From Lathyrus oleraceus (taxonomy: Eukaryota > Streptophyta > Magnoliopsida > Fabales > Fabaceae), in NCBI RefSeq assembly GCF_024323335.1, contig NC_066581.1, positions 229,416,539-229,480,538 on the forward strand: DNA of 64,000 bases, in the 5' to 3' direction. A program made the translations under genes and the position numbers. Shown piece by piece: positions 44,930 through 55,897 of this stretch (the stretch's first letter is position 1; each line of letters starts with the position of its first letter). A model generated the notes under the pieces. The model searched no databases and was not told the DNA's origin. It saw nothing but the letters and a program-made list of their open reading frames with translations.

Positions 44930-46258
44930 ATGATTTTTTAATCTTCTATTAAATCTTGGTTTGTCGTTCTTATTGTCACAGCGCCCACAACGGTAGTTGT
45001 GGAGAGATTAAGTCCCTCAAGTGTTTCTTGAATAAAATAATAGTTGACACATGTCATTAGTTTTCTTTCTAGCTTCAATTGAACATATGTCTTTGTTTTT
45101 TTTCTCCATTGGCACATGTTCAATCTCATATGCCATGAAAAACTTAACTTGTCTTTAACTATTACCACATACTTCTATAATATGGGATCTTTAGCTTGTG
45201 CAACCCATTTGACCTGTGAGACTACCATCTGGGAGTATATGTGTAGCATGACTTCTTCTGCTCCTATTTATGATGTTAGTGTAAGTCCGAAGATGAAGGG
45301 TTCATACTTAGCCTGGTTATTGGTGGTGGAGAAATCAAAGTGCGTGAATACCTCTACTATGAGCCAATTGTCCCTCTTAAGAATGCAGACGAATATACTT
45401 ACTCTACTATTATACGATCCATTTGTAAAGACAATCCATTTTTTGCATGGCTCGGAGGTAGCCGATGTTAACTTAGCAATGAAGTTTGCAAAGATCTAGG
45501 CTTTTAGGGCCTTTTTGGGTTCAAAAGAGATGTCAAACTCTAAAATCTAGATGGACCACTTTGTAATTCGCACTACAAAATATGGTTTAAAAATTACTTT
45601 CTTTAAAGGATGATATCTGAAAACTACTATTGAGTGTGCGGAGAAAATATCATCACAATTTCCTTGAAGCTATTACAAATTAAAAACAATTTTATATCTT
45701 ATGATAGCATGTTTCAGGATTGGCTAAAGCCTTGGAGATGAAATACACTGGATTCTAGTATATGCCTAGCTTCCTCATGAGGACAAAACTTACTACTTTC
45801 GCTGACACTATTAGATAAATGAACAACGCCTCCCCATCCATAAGCCTTGACAAGACCAATGTCTTGAAAAGGGAGAGATTCAGCTGCACGTAGGCTTGTT
45901 GTCACTCTGTGTCCATTCAAATTGTACTTATTTTCTCAAGATCATGTAAAACAGAAGTGTGTGCTAGGCATATCTTGAAATGAACTTGTTAAGAGCAATA
46001 AGCATACTATTCAACTTCATTACTTGCTCCTCTGTAGATGGAGTCTCCATCTTGATGATCACATTTATTTGGGTTTGCTTCAATTCCTCTCTTTGTGAGA
46101 TAGAATCTTGGGAACTTGCCGACCTTGAATCTAAAAGTGCACTTCTCCATGTTTAGCCTCATGCTGTATTGATAGACACAATTGAATTTGTCATCAAGAT
46201 AGCTCTCATATAGATACTTCTCTCTGTACTTTAGTATTATATCATCTATGTGCATCTT
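44930..46258 (-). pseudogene. Decayed Ty3/gypsy (Tat/Ogre-like) RT, RNase H and second RNase H
   Basis: On the minus strand, 46255-46007 reads MHIDDIILKY then MRLNMEKCTFRFKVGKF and YLTKRGIEANPNKCD, the gypsy RT active site and the block after it. At 45900-45700 it reads YLSNSVSE-like text, then PHEEARHI and VYFISKALANPETCYHK, the RNase H region. At 45570-45530 it reads LEFDISFEPK. At 45470-45130 a second RNase H appears (WIVFTNGSYNS, FDFSTTNNQAKYEPFIFGL, SQMVVSQVKW). Two RNase H domains in tandem are characteristic of the Tat/Ogre group. Stops and frame changes are frequent. Confidence 0.8.
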
Positions 46259-46679
46259 TAGAAAAGGTCAAGAAGGATAACCGCTATATCCGTAATTTAA
46301 GAAAGGATAACCCCCTTCCTCTCCACGTCTTTGATAGAGGGGCTAAGGTAACCACTCTCTAGTATGGGCCCAAGGAGCCTATAAAAACACCTCATCCTCA
46401 AGGATGAGGGGGGAGATAGAATCATTAACCCATAACACACTTACATGAATCTTATCATCTCTATGCGCGAGCTAGATCTAAACAACATCAATAACCATAA
46501 AACATCAAAACAACACTCTAAATATATGACTACCCTCGTTGTATTTTTTAGCAAGTACACAACTATATAAATTAAATTATATACTATATTCATTTAATCA
46601 ATAAAATATCTTATATACTTTATATTTTATGAATACTTAACAATAATATTTATGATAAACTCATGTAGAAGCAAGGATG
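46259..46679. other. LTR-like stretch with TATA box and hairpin; no gene
   Basis: GAGCCTATAAAAACAC (46376-46390) looks like a TATA box. Just after it lies a perfect hairpin, CCTCATCCT and AGGATGAGG around CA (46390-46409). This resembles the U3/R zone of a plus-strand LTR, but I cannot find its ends. Confidence 0.45.
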
Positions 46680-46994
46680 TTTTCCTAGTTCATTATTAAA
46701 CTTGGTACAATTTCTAGCATATCATGGATTCCCTTTATCTTTAATGTGATAATAATGGTTCCATTGAACAAGGTAAGGATTCTAGATCTCACCAATGATC
46801 CAAACACATACTTAGGCATTATCACCTCATCGGGAGATACTCGAAAGATGATACATGAATATATGCAGAGTACCAACAATTAACAATGTTGTTGACCCAT
46901 TCATAGAGCCTCTTACTCAGTAAAATCATGATGGTCATACTAGATCTATGGACATTAGTTACATGTGTGATTGACTCTAATGTTAGTGGGAGAT
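46680..46994 (+). pseudogene. Copia RNase H tail and 3' untranslated end, decayed
   Basis: Around 46828-46915 the plus strand reads HREILER, a stop, YMNICRVPTINNVVDPFIEP and LTQ, the decayed end of a copia RNase H (the usual ADPFTK box appears as VDPFIE). About 75 bp later GTTAGTGGGAGAT serves as the purine tract before an LTR at 46995. Confidence 0.65.
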
Positions 46995-47460
46995 TGTTGG
47001 TGTAAGCCCTAGAGGACAATGCTTTCATGATTGAACTTAAAACTTTTATCTTGTTAATTATTTATGATTAAAAAAATTTAAAAAAAAAATTTCAAACTAA
47101 TAAAGTCTCTATAATAGTTATTTCATTTAATATAACATTAAGTGCGACTTAAATTTAAGACACCATTAAATATAAGGTTGACATTCTAAAAGTATATATA
47201 GTCAAACCTTATTGCCAAATGGTACAATATTAATGTAAAAAGACTATCATATGAGTAGACTGATGACCATATCTCATAGGTCATGGATATGAGATATCAA
47301 GTCTTCACATATGTATAAATATTAGGAGCAATATTTATACCAGATTGACTCACCATGATAATACTACACAACGTGTCATGTACTTTTCATAAATTACTCT
47401 CATAATAATAGTGGTGCAAATCATCCTTTCACCTTAAACCACTATAGTCCCTACATAAAA
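46995..47460 (+). repeat. Truncated copia LTR, same family as 5628-6967
   Basis: It begins TGTTGGTGTAAGCCCTAGAG like the minus-strand LTR at 6967. The order of matching blocks is kept for about 460 bp (for example GACTGATGACCATATCTCAT, GGTCATGGAT, AGGAGCAATATTTATACCAG), with many changes. The rest is lost, so this is an old, truncated 3' LTR. Confidence 0.75.
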
Positions 47461-47570
47461 AATAGATCAATTCTTTTCCTCAAGATGGATCCTCTCAAAC
47501 TAGAATGCTAATTTAATTGTCCTTATTCTGAAAACATCAAATGGTATATCATGGGATCACTACATACCTA

Positions 47571-47666
47571 TAGCCTTATCTCTTTTGATTAAGAGACTTT
47601 ATAAAAGGAAGAAATATTTCCTAGCCTTATCTTTTTTTATTAAGAGGCTTTATAAAAGGAAGAAGG
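47571..47666. repeat. 51-bp direct duplication
   Basis: TAGCCTTATC..TTTGATTAAGAGACTTTATAAAAGGAAGAA occurs twice with a 51-bp offset (starts at 47571 and 47622) and four or so differences. Confidence 0.8.
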
Positions 47667-47689
47667 ATTGCTGATTACATTTGTTTGAC

Positions 47690-48290
47690 GTTTTGGGCTA
47701 TCAACATGCTTCATAAAAAATCCTTTGGTGAAATATTACAATAAAAATTGACATTAGGAAAGTTTTTGACCCAGTGGATTAAGATTTTTTGTTGAAACTG
47801 ATGCACAAGTTTGGTTTCTCAAATTTGTTTTTCTCTCGGATTAAAGCCATTTTGTTTTCTTCTAAGCTTTACATTTATATCAATGGTTCTCGAGATGATT
47901 AATTTGATTGAAAAAAGGGAGTGAGGCAAGGATACCTCCTTTCCCCTTTACTTTTCTGCCTAGTTGAAAATGTCCTCAACATGGTCATTAAAAAAATTGT
48001 AGAGCAAGTAAACTTGTATATTATAAATGGACCCAAAGGATCCTTGGTTCCATCTCGTATCCTTTATGCAAATTATATAATGCTTTTTTTCAAATCTATA
48101 ATCTCAAACATTAAGGCCCTGAAAAATCTATTTATTTGGCATGTTAAATGCTCAGGTAAAAAAGTAAACCCTTAATAGTCCATAATATATGCAGGCTCTA
48201 TTCCTCACCAAAGCTTCACTCAAATGGCTCAAATACTTAGCTTCTTATACGAATCTCATTTTCACATAACTTGGTGTATGTTGCGAGTAT
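47690..48290 (+). pseudogene. LINE (L1-type) reverse transcriptase fragment
   Basis: The plus strand reads KIDIRKVFDPVD, a stop where Trp is expected, DFLLKLMHKFGFSNLFFSRI, then GVRQGYLLSPLLFCLVENVL and SRILYANYIMLFFKSI. These are the LINE RT blocks usually written KAFD.vDW.fL, GVRQGDPLSP and YADD. The catalytic YADD box has become YANY. It ends with GKKVNP and a decayed IYAGSIPHQSF. Endonuclease and 3' tail are absent. Confidence 0.85.
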
Positions 48291-49873
48291 GCAGTTAGCC
48301 ATCCCTAATTATGAGCATTTACTCTAGGTGCGAACATATGTATATCTTATGACCTGATGGAGAGAAAATGTCATTCGCGATCAGGTAAACCAACCAAATA
48401 CGTTGGATGCATGCATATAGCCTTCAGACAAGGGAACATAGACGTGACATACCAAAACATGATAGATAAGGTCGGTCGAAGGAAGCAGGGATAATGCTTA
48501 TCATGTCAAAACTCACATTATTTTGAAGAGAAACTGGTCACTAGACAATCAATCGCATATTTCTAGGATTCAATTATTTGGGGAATGCATATCCATACTT
48601 CTAGATTACATAGTTGATTGAAGAAGAAAGTGAAAAGAAGTAGCACATGTGTTACCTGCAATTTTCCCAACTAGATTAGTATCTCTTGAAGCTTTTCTAA
48701 ATTTGATTAAATAAATATTATAACTATAGGAAATATTACCCGTACAAATATTATTATAACCCAAGAAATATGACATATAGTATGTTTATGAAGCAGTGCC
48801 CCCACTAGGCGGAACACGCTTGAATTTCAGTTGGCGCACTCCCATCTTAGGGACTAGTCGTTCCAAAAGCTTGGGGGCAGGCACATGAACCCCACCTTTG
48901 CTTGGGGATAGTTCCTAATGGTGCTAAAGAATAACATCGACTATTCTAGAACGAAACTAATAACAACTAAACTTGGTTCCTATTTTGACTCTTACCTTTC
49001 AGGGCTACAAAATCCAGTGAATACGTTGAACTTCATTAGCATGACAACTAACAATTGGCTTCAAAGCCCAGATAGGATAGCACTAGTGAGACAAACCCCA
49101 CTTACTTAAACAATCAAGTTCGATCACGACAAGAGCGGGAACCAAGAAACTGTTAGGTGAGAATATGGAGTAGATAAATGGTCTATAGGGAGGGTTGAAT
49201 AGACCCTTTTAAAAAAATTGACCAATTTCCAAACTGCAAAATCAAATTTTGCATTACGGAAAGCGATTTGCAAAATAGAGACGTTATGCTTATTTTGGAA
49301 GGAATCACAAATATAATTATACTACAATTCACAATTATTTCTAGATTGTTCAAAGATAATAACAAAAATATATAAGTTATAACTTAATTAAAAATTCGCA
49401 AATTACACGAGATGTGTTCTTCACAAAATTCAATTGTTATGAGATTCTAACACCATAGTTTGCAGATTTTAATCAACATTAAAATACAAATAGGTTCCGA
49501 TTCTAACAAAACCTAAACTTATGTAATAAATCACTACCAACATGAATTAATGATAAACTACACTAAGAAACGATTACCTAAATATACAATAACCTATGAC
49601 AATTAAAATTAGAGAGAGAGAATACACCGGGATGTATAGTGGATCGACTATATCGTCCTCACAGGAGCCTACTCCACTCTCCAATGCTTTCTCATTGAAA
49701 ATAGTTTTGCCACTATGTTTTGAAAAAAAATTCACGAGTTCATACTATCACATTATCCACAATAATGCTAAGAAAATAAATCTCCTATTGACTTGTATAC
49801 AACCTTAATGTCAAACTCTCTGCGAAATCTTTAATTGATTCTCACTTCTTGAATCTTCCAGCTTCACCAATCT
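48291..49873. other. Unassigned repeat-like DNA
   Basis: No gene is recognisable. From about 49151 (TGTTAGGTGAGAATATGG, then GGGAGGGTTGAATAGACC) the sequence resembles the end of a Sirevirus-type LTR on the minus strand. It may continue at 57854 beyond the inserted element, but I could not confirm its other end or a target duplication. Confidence 0.4.
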
Positions 49874-51345
49874 TGTAGGTGTTTAATTGGCTGCATTATA
49901 TGGTAAAACACTAGCTGGTTACAAATGTCTTGCCTGATGTCATGACATAGTATGTATGCGTGACTACATTGTAGGTTACAATATCTAACTGTACTCTGAT
50001 GTCTTGACTGATGTCATGACACACTTGAGTAGTTACTGCAGGATTAGCTAACACAGGATTTATTGAATGTCAAACTGGATGCTGTGACATTCATACCTGT
50101 CAATAGATACTAAGAAATAGAACAGCTGGTGTTCTGTTAGAACTTAGTATTTATTTCCAGTCTGGTTATCAAGGAAAGACCAGACCTGGCATAAGGCCTA
50201 CTGACTGAATGTCAAATTGGATGTTATGACATTCATCACTGACAGCAGCTACTGAACATTAGACAGAGTGGTGTTCTGCTATACTTCAGCATGTAACTTA
50301 GTTTGTTCTTCAAGAGAATAACAGAACTAACTTAAGGCCAAATGTGTAAATGTTAAGTTGGATACTTTAACATTTATTAATGTAAGCTGTTACTGTAGTA
50401 TGGTCATTTTGATCATGTACAGGTCAACAAAATTGTACAGTCTGTTTTCTAGAAAAACAGACTCAGCATATGGACCTTGATGTCAAGCTGAATGTCGTGA
50501 CATTCATTCCTGACAGCATATGCTATATTGTAGGTTGTTCAGTTTTCTGTTTCAGCTTTTCTTGGGCTATTCTTCAGGAAGTCAACAGCTTAGAGAAAAA
50601 CCAGGAAACCAACAACCAAGTTACATTTAATGAACCTAACAAATAGCCTATTTGTTAGTAACCTAAATGTTGAATTTATGGGAACTCGTGTGACCTTAAA
50701 TTCAGGAGAATACAGGTGCAAAAGCCCAGGTACTGCAATATAAAAAGGAAGGCGTTCCTTCATTCAGTTTCGGGGATTTTGAGGCGTGAAGATTTTGTGT
50801 GTCCATCATACTTCACTGCTGTATTTTTGTGAGTCTTGTATTAGACGTATCTTGTAAGCCAAGCCATTATCAAGTAGATGATTGTTGTGGCATAGGGTGT
50901 TCATTGAGTTGTAAGTGTTGTGTCGCTCAAAGCTTTTAAGCGTGAGTGCTGTGTATCTTGATTAAAGTTGTGAAGCACAATCAAGAGTTGTTTGAAGTGT
51001 GACTTCAACTTGTCTTTAGTATTGTTTAAAGATAGTAATCACTGAGGTGATTGAGGGGGAGTGAGTAGGAACTCTGATCTTAGTGTAAGATTGAAATTGC
51101 ATTGGGTAGGGATTAAGTGATAAGTTGTAAACGGGTGAGTTTAGCTTTGAATTGATACTACTAATAGTGGATTTCCTCCCTGGCTTGGTAGCCCCCAGAT
51201 GTAGGTCATGTTGGACTGAACTGGGTAAACAATTACTTGTGTTATTTACTGCACTTACTTTTAAGTTCTGCATAATTCCTGTCTGTGCAGAATTGGATGT
51301 CATAACAACCCGTGTGACATCCAAAGTCTGATAACTAGAATTTCA
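49874..51345 (+). repeat. 5' LTR of non-autonomous element (1472 bp)
   Basis: The LTR runs from TGTAGGTGTTTAATTGGC to AGAATTTCA. A TATA box (TATAAAAAG) is at 50739-50747. It carries at least four hairpins of the form GAATGTCA..TGACATTC spaced about 100-150 bp apart, plus the perfect palindrome ATGTCATGACAT at 49937-49948. Confidence 0.96.
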
Positions 51346-51347
51346 AT

Positions 51348-51359
51348 TGGCATCAGAGC
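51348..51359 (+). other. Primer-binding site, TGGCATCAGAGC
   Basis: It lies two bases after the 5' LTR and differs from the usual TGGTATCAGAGC by one base (T to C). Pairing with the tRNA 3' end would allow a G:U-type mismatch at this position. Confidence 0.85.
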
Positions 51360-51415
51360 AGGCACCCTGCCTGTGAATTTCTGGGTGAGATCTAGGGAAG
51401 TTACTTTCTAGTACC

Positions 51416-53914
51416 ATGGACAAGGATTTAGGACACTCAAACAGACCACCCATGTTGGATGGCTCTAATAATGATGACTGGAAGCCTCGTATGATAGCCT
51501 TCTTAAGGTCTCTAGACAGCAAAGTCTGGAGAGCTGCCAACAAAGGATGGGAACATCCAATGAGGACAGGTGAAGATGGAGTCAGTGTGCAGATTCCTGA
51601 AGAAGAGTGGGACAAGGAGCAAGAGGCATTAGCTCTTGGAAATTCCAAGGCCTTGAATGCATTGTTCAATGGAATCAGTAAGAACATCTTCAGGCTGGTA
51701 CACCACTGTGAACTAGCTCAGGAAGTTTGGGATACCCTCAAGGTAACTCATGAAGGTACTTCCAAGGTGAAGATGTCCAAACTTCAGATGCTGACCACCA
51801 AGTTTGAAAATATGAGGATGAAAGAGGATGAGACTATTCATGACTTTCACATGAATATTCTTGAAATTGCAAACACCTCTGGTGGACTAGGTGAGAAAAT
51901 GGCTGAAGAGAAACTTGTAAGAAAGATTCTCAGGTCCTTGCCTAAGAGATTTGCTATGAAGGTCACAGCCATAGAGGAGGCACAGGACATCTGCAATATG
52001 AAGGTGGATGAGCTCATTGGTTCTCTCCAAACCTTTGAAATGGGCTTGTGTGAGAATGCTGAAAAAAAGAACAAAAGCATAGCCTTTGTATCTAATGCTG
52101 AAGAGGAGTCAGAAGCAGGACATACTAAAGGTGATGAAAGTATATCAGAAGCCTTAGCCATGCTTGGGAGACAGTTCAACAAGCTCATAAAGAAAGTTGA
52201 TCAACAGGGTAGACCTAATGTCAAGAACATCCCGTCTGACATAAAGAAAAGACCTACTTTTGAAGATAAGGTCAACCAAGGCAAGGGAATCCAGTGCCAT
52301 GGATGTGAAGGATATGGTCATATTAAGACTGACTGCCCTACCTTCCTCATGAGGCAAAGGAAAGGGCGATCTGTCACCTGGTCAGAAGAAGACACTGAGA
52401 GTGAATCTGAAGGAGAATCTGCAAAACATGTCACTGCTATGACCAGTATCTGTACCTCAAAAGATAACTCAAGTGGAGATGAGCTCACCTTGGATGAACT
52501 TGCTGCCTCATATAAAGAACTATGTGTTAAAAGTGCAGAAGTGTGTATCCAAGGAGAAAAACATAAGAAACTCATCAAAGAGCTAGAAGCTGAGAAACTA
52601 GAGCAGCTGAAAGTCATAGAGGGTCTGAAGGGTGAGATTTCTCTCTTGACCTCTAAGCTAGACCAAATGACCAAATCCATCAAAATGGTGAATAAGGGAT
52701 CTGACACCTTGGAAGAGATCCTGAAGATAGGACAGAAGTCTGGAATCACTTCTGGTTTAGGCTTTGGGAAAAGATCCTCGGCTGAACGCAAACGCCCAAA
52801 GGGTAAAGTTCAGAAATCCAAAGGGGAGTCACATCCAATGTCTCAACATCGAGGAACCAGAATGAGCCATCATCAGAAAAAGAAGTTTAAAAGATGGAGA
52901 TGTCATTACTGTGGTAGATTCGGTCACATAAAACCCTTCTGCTATAGGCTGCATGGTTACCCAAACCAGACCCCACAAGGTAGGCCTAAGAAGAAGGTGT
53001 CTATGCATAATGTCCCCATTAAGAAACAAACATGGGCGGCTAAGCAGACACCTCAGGCCAATCCTAAGCAGCAGGCATCTAAGCTTCACTTCTCTCCTGA
53101 GAATCAGCAGTGTGTTGCTAACCTTGCTCACACATATTCAAGGGCACATATCAGACAGGACTGGTACCTTGATAGTGGCTGCTCAAGGCATATGACTGGG
53201 ATGAGCAACCTAGTGGTGAACCTACATCCTCCTACCACCAAGTTTGTAACATTTGGTGATGGAACTAAAAGAGAAATCATTGGTGTTGGTAAGTTGGACT
53301 GTCCTGAAGCTCCAAAATTGAGTGGTGTACTGTTAGTAAAAGGACTAACTGTGAACCTCATAAGCATAAGCCAGCTATGTGACCAAGGCTGCAAGGTGGA
53401 ATTTACCAAGGGAGGATGTGTGGTGCTGAATGGATGTGATCAAGAAGTGATGAGAGGAGACAGATCCAAAGATAATTGCTATCTATGGGAATCTAAAGAC
53501 TCTCCCAACCTTCCCAAGTGTCCTTTAGCCAAGGAAGATCAAGAAGGGAAGCTGGGACATGGAAGACTTGATCTCCTTCAGGTAAAAGGAATGAAGAAGA
53601 GCATCTCAAAGGGAGCTATGAGAAGAGTCTCATATCTGTCTTTAGATAAAAGGACAGACCGTGGAAAATGTCTGACAGAAAGTAATGAGCCATTGGCACC
53701 TACTGGTCATCATACAGATGATAGACAGAGGTATGTATTATTGACACCTGCTGAAACTCAATACCTAGCTTGTGGTAGCAGGTGGTCATCCCTGGTATGG
53801 GGGAACCTGATGCAGACAGAGTACAATGTCACCCGGAATGTCATGACATTGTACGCTGCTAAGTGTGACAATAGTAAGGGCAAAGAAGGAATGCGTACGT
53901 CTGAAAATTTATAG
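51416..53914 (+). CDS. Gag-protease fusion, 832 residues, with pol collapsed by a large internal deletion
   Basis: Residues 1-230 are a copia gag core (MLDGSNNDDWKPRMIAFLRS, RKILRSLPKRFAMKVTAIEE). Two zinc knuckles follow: CHGCEGYGHIKTDC (about residue 294) and CHYCGRFGHIKPFC (about 500), with a coiled coil between them. The protease is in the same frame (WYLDSGCSRHMTG, about 583; VLLVKGLTVNLISISQL, about 640), unlike Sirevirus copy B where pol is in another frame. After a damaged pre-integrase region (KLGHGRLDLLQVKGMKKSIS) the frame jumps to text like the RNase H end (LLTPAETQYLACGS, MTLYAAKCDN). Integrase and RT are therefore deleted while the frame stays open. It could supply particle protein and processing, not DNA synthesis or integration. 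Confidence 0.92.
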   Translation: MDKDLGHSNRPPMLDGSNNDDWKPRMIAFLRSLDSKVWRAANKGWEHPMRTGEDGVSVQIPEEEWDKEQEALALGNSKALNALFNGISKNIFRLVHHCELAQEVWDTLKVTHEGTSKVKMSKLQMLTTKFENMRMKEDETIHDFHMNILEIANTSGGLGEKMAEEKLVRKILRSLPKRFAMKVTAIEEAQDICNMKVDELIGSLQTFEMGLCENAEKKNKSIAFVSNAEEESEAGHTKGDESISEALAMLGRQFNKLIKKVDQQGRPNVKNIPSDIKKRPTFEDKVNQGKGIQCHGCEGYGHIKTDCPTFLMRQRKGRSVTWSEEDTESESEGESAKHVTAMTSICTSKDNSSGDELTLDELAASYKELCVKSAEVCIQGEKHKKLIKELEAEKLEQLKVIEGLKGEISLLTSKLDQMTKSIKMVNKGSDTLEEILKIGQKSGITSGLGFGKRSSAERKRPKGKVQKSKGESHPMSQHRGTRMSHHQKKKFKRWRCHYCGRFGHIKPFCYRLHGYPNQTPQGRPKKKVSMHNVPIKKQTWAAKQTPQANPKQQASKLHFSPENQQCVANLAHTYSRAHIRQDWYLDSGCSRHMTGMSNLVVNLHPPTTKFVTFGDGTKREIIGVGKLDCPEAPKLSGVLLVKGLTVNLISISQLCDQGCKVEFTKGGCVVLNGCDQEVMRGDRSKDNCYLWESKDSPNLPKCPLAKEDQEGKLGHGRLDLLQVKGMKKSISKGAMRRVSYLSLDKRTDRGKCLTESNEPLAPTGHHTDDRQRYVLLTPAETQYLACGSRWSSLVWGNLMQTEYNVTRNVMTLYAAKCDNSKGKEGMRTSENL

Positions 53915-54139
53915 CAACTAATGAAATTAGTTAGCTTCTGTTTAGTAAAGAAAATTATTAAACAACAAATAGTGAGCTCTGAGTGGTCAAAATCTAATAG
54001 ACCTCACTCTTGCGTCAAGCGTTTCACATTCCGTCGCTTCTACTCCCATCTGTGCAAACCTTCTTCCAAAGAAACGATTCAACTCTCCTCCGAGACGTTA
54101 AGCATGTCGCACAATTCCGACTCAACCATCTAAACCACC
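53915..54139 (+). other. Spacer and probable leader of third ORF
   Basis: The second half is C/T-rich (for example CACTCTTGCGTC, CAACTCTCCTCCGAG) and looks like a 5' leader, as in Sirevirus copies A and B. A 70-residue frame at 53921-54133 ends just before the ATG at 54140 and shows no recognised domain. Confidence 0.5.
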
Positions 54140-55897
54140 ATGTCTAATTCTCTCAGCACTGAGTCTTACCACCCTACCCGGGAGGATCCGGTTGTTGACG
54201 CAGCAACTTCGTCCCATGCAAGAAGACCTAAGGAAACGGTCTCCGGATTTTCATCAGAAATCGCTCTTGATGAACAAACAAGGGAAGGCTCGAGGTATGT
54301 GCATAACTCCATTGCAACTATCGTCACTCAGATACTATCTGGTAATCGAAATGTTCCTGGGGTTTCTGTTCCCTTGAACACAATCATTCCTGATATTGCT
54401 GCATGTCAAGATAAAGTTGTAGTGTTGAGAAAGAATGTCACTGACAATGTTGAGCAACCAGATGCTCATGAGGGGTTAAAGATTGACAAACCCTCAGGCA
54501 AAGTGAGAGGTGAGAAGGCCAATGTTACTCAAGGTGTTGAGGACAACCCTAGAGCTGAAACGGTTAACGTGGAAGAGCTCTCTGACAATGAACTTTTGGC
54601 TTCAGTTGTCCCTAGGATAGCCAAGAGGGTTAGGTCTAGGAGGGAGAAAAAGACTGTGGAGCAGAAGTCCCCCTCCAAGGAAGTTGGTGAGACAAATCCT
54701 CACAAGCAACCAGAGACAGAGAGTGCACACAAGAGGAAAGGTTATGGACCTACAAAATCTTGGAGCAAAGAGGTGCCCAAGAAGTTGAAGACCAAGGCTG
54801 TGGTGGTGGAGTCTGAATTTGATGTCCCATGTGATGTCACAACATCCATGTCCAGGAAGAAGCCTTCTTCCAGCAGGCTGGCAACCAGTGTCCCAGAAGT
54901 TCCTATTGACAATGTGTCCTTCCACTTTGCCTCCAGTGTTAACAGGTGGAAGTATGTATACCACAAGAGGCTGGCATTGGAGAGAGAACTGGCTCAGAAT
55001 GCATTGGAGTGTAAGGAAATTGTGGATCTCATCAAAGAGGCAGGACTGATGAGAACTGTGACTAAACTCCCTAAATGCTATGAGACCTTAGTGAAGGAGT
55101 TCATTGTTAATCTGTCTGAGGAGTGTGCTGATGGGAAATCCAGAGAATTTAGAAAGGTCTATGTGCGTGGCAAGTGCGTGACCTTTTCCCCCTCAGTGAT
55201 AAATCTGTATTTGGGAAGAGCAGATGAAGTGCAACCAGAACTTGAAGTGACTGACAACACTATCTGTCAAGTCATCACAGCAAAGCAAGTCCAGAAATGG
55301 CCTCTCAAAGGGAAGCTGGTGGCCAGTCAACTAAGTGTAAAGTATGCAATGTTACACAAAGTTGGAGCAGCCAACTGGGTACCCACAAATCACAAGTCAA
55401 CTGTGTCTGTGATGTTAGGAAAGTTCATCTATGCAGTGGGAACCAAGGCAAAGGTGGACTATGGGACTTACATCTTTGAGCAGACCATGAAGCATGCCGG
55501 GAGTTTTAGTGTGAAGGGACCTATTGCCTTTCCGTCTCTCATATGTGGAATAGTGCTGAATCAATTTCCACACATCCTGACAGATAATGACTTTGTGAGA
55601 AGAAGAGAAAGTCCATTGGCGTTCAGCTACAAACTGTTTCTGGGCAAGCATGTCCCTGATATTGTCTTGACATCGGAAGAAACATCCAAAACTGGCAACC
55701 AACCAGACAAAGCTGTTGTTATTGCAGTTCTCAGAGAAACCTGCAAAGAGCTGGAGGCTAGAAAGCATGCTTTGGAAAAGCTCATCTTGCAATTGGAGAC
55801 TTCTGCTGAGGACACAGATGGAGCTGATAGGCAAAGTTTTGAGGATGAGGAGGTGGCCAGCTCTGAAGAGGAGGCTGATGATGAGGCTGAGGCTTAA
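54140..55897 (+). CDS. Third ORF of non-autonomous element, 585 residues (env-like/putative plant transposon protein)
   Basis: The frame is intact from MSNSLSTES to a stop at 55895-55897. Residues 1-250 are low-complexity and charged, with basic clusters such as RIAKRVRSRREKK that could act as nuclear signals. Residues about 255-500 form a compact domain: LVKEFIVNLSEE, FRKVYVRGKCVTFSPSVINL, GAANWVPTNHKSTVSVMLGK, FIYAVGTKAKVDYG and AFPSLICGIVLNQFPHIL. It resembles the N-terminal domain of the third ORF of copy B and the family called putative plant transposon protein. A short coiled coil (CKELEARKHALEKLILQLET) and an acidic tail end it. No signal peptide or membrane segment is seen. Its survival without RT/integrase suggests it is useful to the element. 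Confidence 0.88.
   Translation: MSNSLSTESYHPTREDPVVDAATSSHARRPKETVSGFSSEIALDEQTREGSRYVHNSIATIVTQILSGNRNVPGVSVPLNTIIPDIAACQDKVVVLRKNVTDNVEQPDAHEGLKIDKPSGKVRGEKANVTQGVEDNPRAETVNVEELSDNELLASVVPRIAKRVRSRREKKTVEQKSPSKEVGETNPHKQPETESAHKRKGYGPTKSWSKEVPKKLKTKAVVVESEFDVPCDVTTSMSRKKPSSSRLATSVPEVPIDNVSFHFASSVNRWKYVYHKRLALERELAQNALECKEIVDLIKEAGLMRTVTKLPKCYETLVKEFIVNLSEECADGKSREFRKVYVRGKCVTFSPSVINLYLGRADEVQPELEVTDNTICQVITAKQVQKWPLKGKLVASQLSVKYAMLHKVGAANWVPTNHKSTVSVMLGKFIYAVGTKAKVDYGTYIFEQTMKHAGSFSVKGPIAFPSLICGIVLNQFPHILTDNDFVRRRESPLAFSYKLFLGKHVPDIVLTSEETSKTGNQPDKAVVIAVLRETCKELEARKHALEKLILQLETSAEDTDGADRQSFEDEEVASSEEEADDEAEA

Noticed and set aside
51016..51324. Minus-strand 102-residue frame, repeated identically at 57524-57832
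   Set aside because: It is present twice only because it lies in the two LTRs; no domain or codon-level sign of selection.
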